8,326 nt of DNA from Candidatus Heimdallarchaeota archaeon (GTDB lineage Archaea > Asgardarchaeota > Heimdallarchaeia > Heimdallarchaeales > Kariarchaeaceae), in NCBI GenBank assembly GCA_029882335.1, contig JAOUKW010000174.1:1-8326 (forward strand), written 5' to 3'. The notes under the pieces are model-generated. The model saw only the letters and a program-made list of their open reading frames with translations. It ran no database searches and was not told the DNA's origin. Below are positions 7,131 through 8,326 of this stretch, piece by piece. The position numbers were made by a program, and so were the translations under genes. The first letter of the stretch is position 1, and each line of letters begins with the position of its first letter.

Positions 7131-7151
7131 ATACGTACATTATGTACTTAT
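7131..7151. promoter_or_regulatory. palindrome over the Lrp gene start, candidate autoregulatory operator
   Basis: The core GTACAT-T-ATGTAC (7135-7147) is a perfect 6-base inverted repeat with one central base. Allowing one mismatched pair, the symmetry extends three more bases each side (ATA...TAT), so 9 of 10 pairs match. It covers the predicted transcription start and the ATG. Archaeal Lrp-family proteins commonly repress their own gene from such sites, so the neighbouring regulator is the likely ligand; this is inference. Confidence 0.5.
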
Positions 7152-7638
7152 GACATTAGATTTACTGGACATACAGATAATTGATCTTCTTAGAAAAGAT
7201 GCTAGAATTACAATAAAGGGAATTGCAGATAAATTAGAAAGAAGGAGAGCAACTATTTTCAATAGAATTATAAAATTAGAGGAACGAGAAATTATCAAAG
7301 GATACAGTGTAGTAATTGATTTTGAAAAAGTAAACTATGGAATTACTGCATTTATTCTGATTGCAGTAATGGATCCAGGATTAGAAAAATCAGATGACTT
7401 AGGTACCCTGTCAAAACAAATAGGTAAATTACCATTTGTAACAGAAATCCACCATGTCACAGGTGAGTGGGATTATTTACTAAAAGTACGAGTTAAGGAT
7501 TTAGAAACTTTAGGAAAAAAAGTAATTTTTAACCTTAGAAAACTTTTCGGTATTGGTAGAACATTGACTCTTACTTCCCTTTATGATGAAGTAGAAGAAT
7601 TAGGTAATGAACCATTTAGGTTCCTACAATCCAATTAA
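7150..7638 (+). CDS. Lrp/AsnC family transcriptional regulator
   Basis: A 162-residue DNA-binding regulator with both Lrp/AsnC parts. The N-terminal winged helix-turn-helix (about 3-50) opens with LDLLDIQIIDLLRKDARITIK; its recognition helix is around RRATIFNRIIKLEE (32-45) and is followed by EIIKGYSVVIDFEKV. The C-terminal RAM/effector domain (about 65-148) shows the strand AFILIAVM, an IGKLPFVTEIHHVTGEWDYLLKVRV segment spanning the usual effector-binding turn, and the closing TLTLTSLYDEVEE strand. These proteins form dimers and octamers and typically sense amino acids. It is divergent from marC, and a palindrome over its start suggests self-repression. The effector and other targets cannot be read from sequence. 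The ATG at 7150 aligns with the normal family N-terminus. Confidence 0.95.
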   Translation: MTLDLLDIQIIDLLRKDARITIKGIADKLERRRATIFNRIIKLEEREIIKGYSVVIDFEKVNYGITAFILIAVMDPGLEKSDDLGTLSKQIGKLPFVTEIHHVTGEWDYLLKVRVKDLETLGKKVIFNLRKLFGIGRTLTLTSLYDEVEELGNEPFRFLQSN

Positions 7639-7943
7639 ATCCAATCGACCAAATTACATTGTAATATCAATTAACACATCAAAAATCAATGGATCTGATT
7701 ATTTTCACTATTATCGGACAGCCACTTGAATATACATTGTCTAATCTGTAAATGATAGTGCATAATCGATCCTTCTGTTTTGACTTGAAGTAAATGTTTA
7801 ATTTAATAATCATAAATTTTAGGTTCAACAGCTGATTTTCAATAGTAATAAAATTCCATTTTTAGTTCAACAAATTCACTGATCCAAGAAAATTTTGTGT
7901 AGAAATTTAATACTCTTCCTTTATATTTGTCCATTCATAGAAT
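7639..7943. other. gene-free interval between the Lrp gene and leader 2
   Basis: AT-rich and stop-rich, with no credible gene, RNA or terminator. The longest start-to-stop frame noticed is about 20 codons (7689-7751) without a Shine-Dalgarno. There is loose similarity to the interval before leader 1 (TCTGTTT...TTGAAGTA near 3560 and 7775), perhaps the decayed outer part of the same duplication. Confidence 0.4.
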
Positions 7944-8008
7944 ATGTGCTTTTTAAGTTGGTAATACCAATGAAGTTTGAAGCAACATCAATTTTTGGTG
8001 CAGGTAAT

Positions 8009-8326
8009 ATGAATAAAGATGAGTGCATAAATTTCAATCAAATATTTGGTATTTATTCGAATAGTGAATTTATGATTAATAAGTTACTGCACTCATTAAA
8101 TAAGAAATTATCTAATCGAAAGAGATTATTTGATGTTTTGAATGGAATAGAAAACTGTAGGCAAAAAATCGGTTGTGTGTTTGGTGTGGTTGGTAATGAG
8201 CGAGATACACGCATGTCGCAAAATTGCCCCCTGAATTTACAGTCAACAAGTCGGAGATCCGCGTTTTCCAAGTGGCGAATCTCGCAGTCACTTTTTTCTA
8301 GACCATTGAATGGAGGCTTGGAGATG
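8009..8326 (+). CDS. second copy of the leader-embedded open frame (partial, doubtful gene)
   Basis: The frame is open for 106 codons from ATG 8009 to the edge and aligns codon for codon with the frame at 3824 (86 of 106 residues identical). GGTG is kept upstream, but the full GGTGAT has become GGTGCA; AGGT at 8002-8005 could substitute. The CxxC of the first copy is lost (Cys9 is Phe), while CRQKIGC is kept. Changes show no third-base preference, so selection on a protein is not apparent. As in the first copy, a stop a few codons on, just before a repeat, is expected. Confidence 0.25.
   Translation, partial: MNKDECINFNQIFGIYSNSEFMINKLLHSLNKKLSNRKRLFDVLNGIENCRQKIGCVFGVVGNERDTRMSQNCPLNLQSTSRRSAFSKWRISQSLFSRPLNGGLEM
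8254..8283 (+). repeat. inverted repeat in CRISPR leader 2
   Basis: GAGATCCGC and GCGAATCTC around a 12-base loop, identical to the element at 4069-4098 of leader 1. It lies in the most conserved block of the two leaders. Confidence 0.55.

Larger units (their letters stand above)
7944..8326 (+). promoter_or_regulatory. CRISPR leader 2 (cut by the window edge)
   Basis: This is the second copy of the leader before the array: 7944-8326 corresponds to 3759-4141 at a constant offset of 4185. The proximal 111 bases (8216-8326) differ from leader 1 at one position; the more distal 207 bases differ at 33. The TATA-like box (7950-7957, TTTTTAAG), the GGTG core (7997-8000) and the inverted repeats are retained. 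In leader 1 only 14 bases separate the matching end point from the first repeat, so a repeat is expected at about 8341, outside the window. A solo leader without an array is the alternative. Confidence 0.8.

Noticed and set aside
7689..7751. 20-codon frame between the Lrp gene and leader 2
   Set aside because: No Shine-Dalgarno, no suitably placed promoter, and a length expected by chance.

Overview
The window reads as a piece of an AT-rich archaeal genome. The evidence is archaeal TATA-like boxes about 25-30 bases upstream of near-leaderless starts (marC and the Lrp gene), GGTGAT Shine-Dalgarno sites, an Lrp/AsnC regulator of archaeal type and a CRISPR repeat ending in ATTGAAAC. The style fits Nitrososphaeria (Thaumarchaeota) or another mesophilic, low-GC archaeal lineage, but the lineage cannot be fixed from this sequence alone.

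Layout: (1) 1-3455, a + strand operon with the last codons of an unknown gene, a MoxR-type AAA+ ATPase and an 828-residue protein with a C-terminal VWA (MIDAS) domain. The genes are packed at 1 base and at a 4-base ATGA overlap, so ATPase and VWA protein very probably form one machine. (2) 3456-4155, a gene-poor stretch whose last ~400 bases are a CRISPR leader. (3) 4156-6305, a CRISPR array of 29 repeats of 37 bases and 28 spacers of 37-40 bases, oriented left to right, with a degenerate repeat at the right end. (4) 6425-7638, a divergent pair: a MarC-family membrane protein (- strand) and an Lrp/AsnC regulator (+ strand) sharing a 107-base promoter region. (5) 7639-8326, a gene-poor stretch ending in a second copy of the CRISPR leader, cut by the window edge.

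The most notable observation is the leader duplication. Bases 7944-8326 align with 3759-4141 over the same overall length, and the 111 bases nearest the array differ at only one position. A second array should therefore begin at about 8341, 14 bases past the last base given. Both leader copies carry a TATA-like box, a GGTG Shine-Dalgarno core, an ATG and an open frame of at least 106 codons. In the first copy this frame stops two bases before the first repeat. The differences between copies show no third-position bias, so the frame may be a passenger of leader DNA and not a selected protein.

No cas gene lies in the window, so the processing and adaptation proteins must be encoded elsewhere. 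Functionally the window is a chaperone-like MoxR/VWA operon, a CRISPR locus that probably continues as a pair of arrays, and a small membrane-protein/regulator pair lying between the two leaders.
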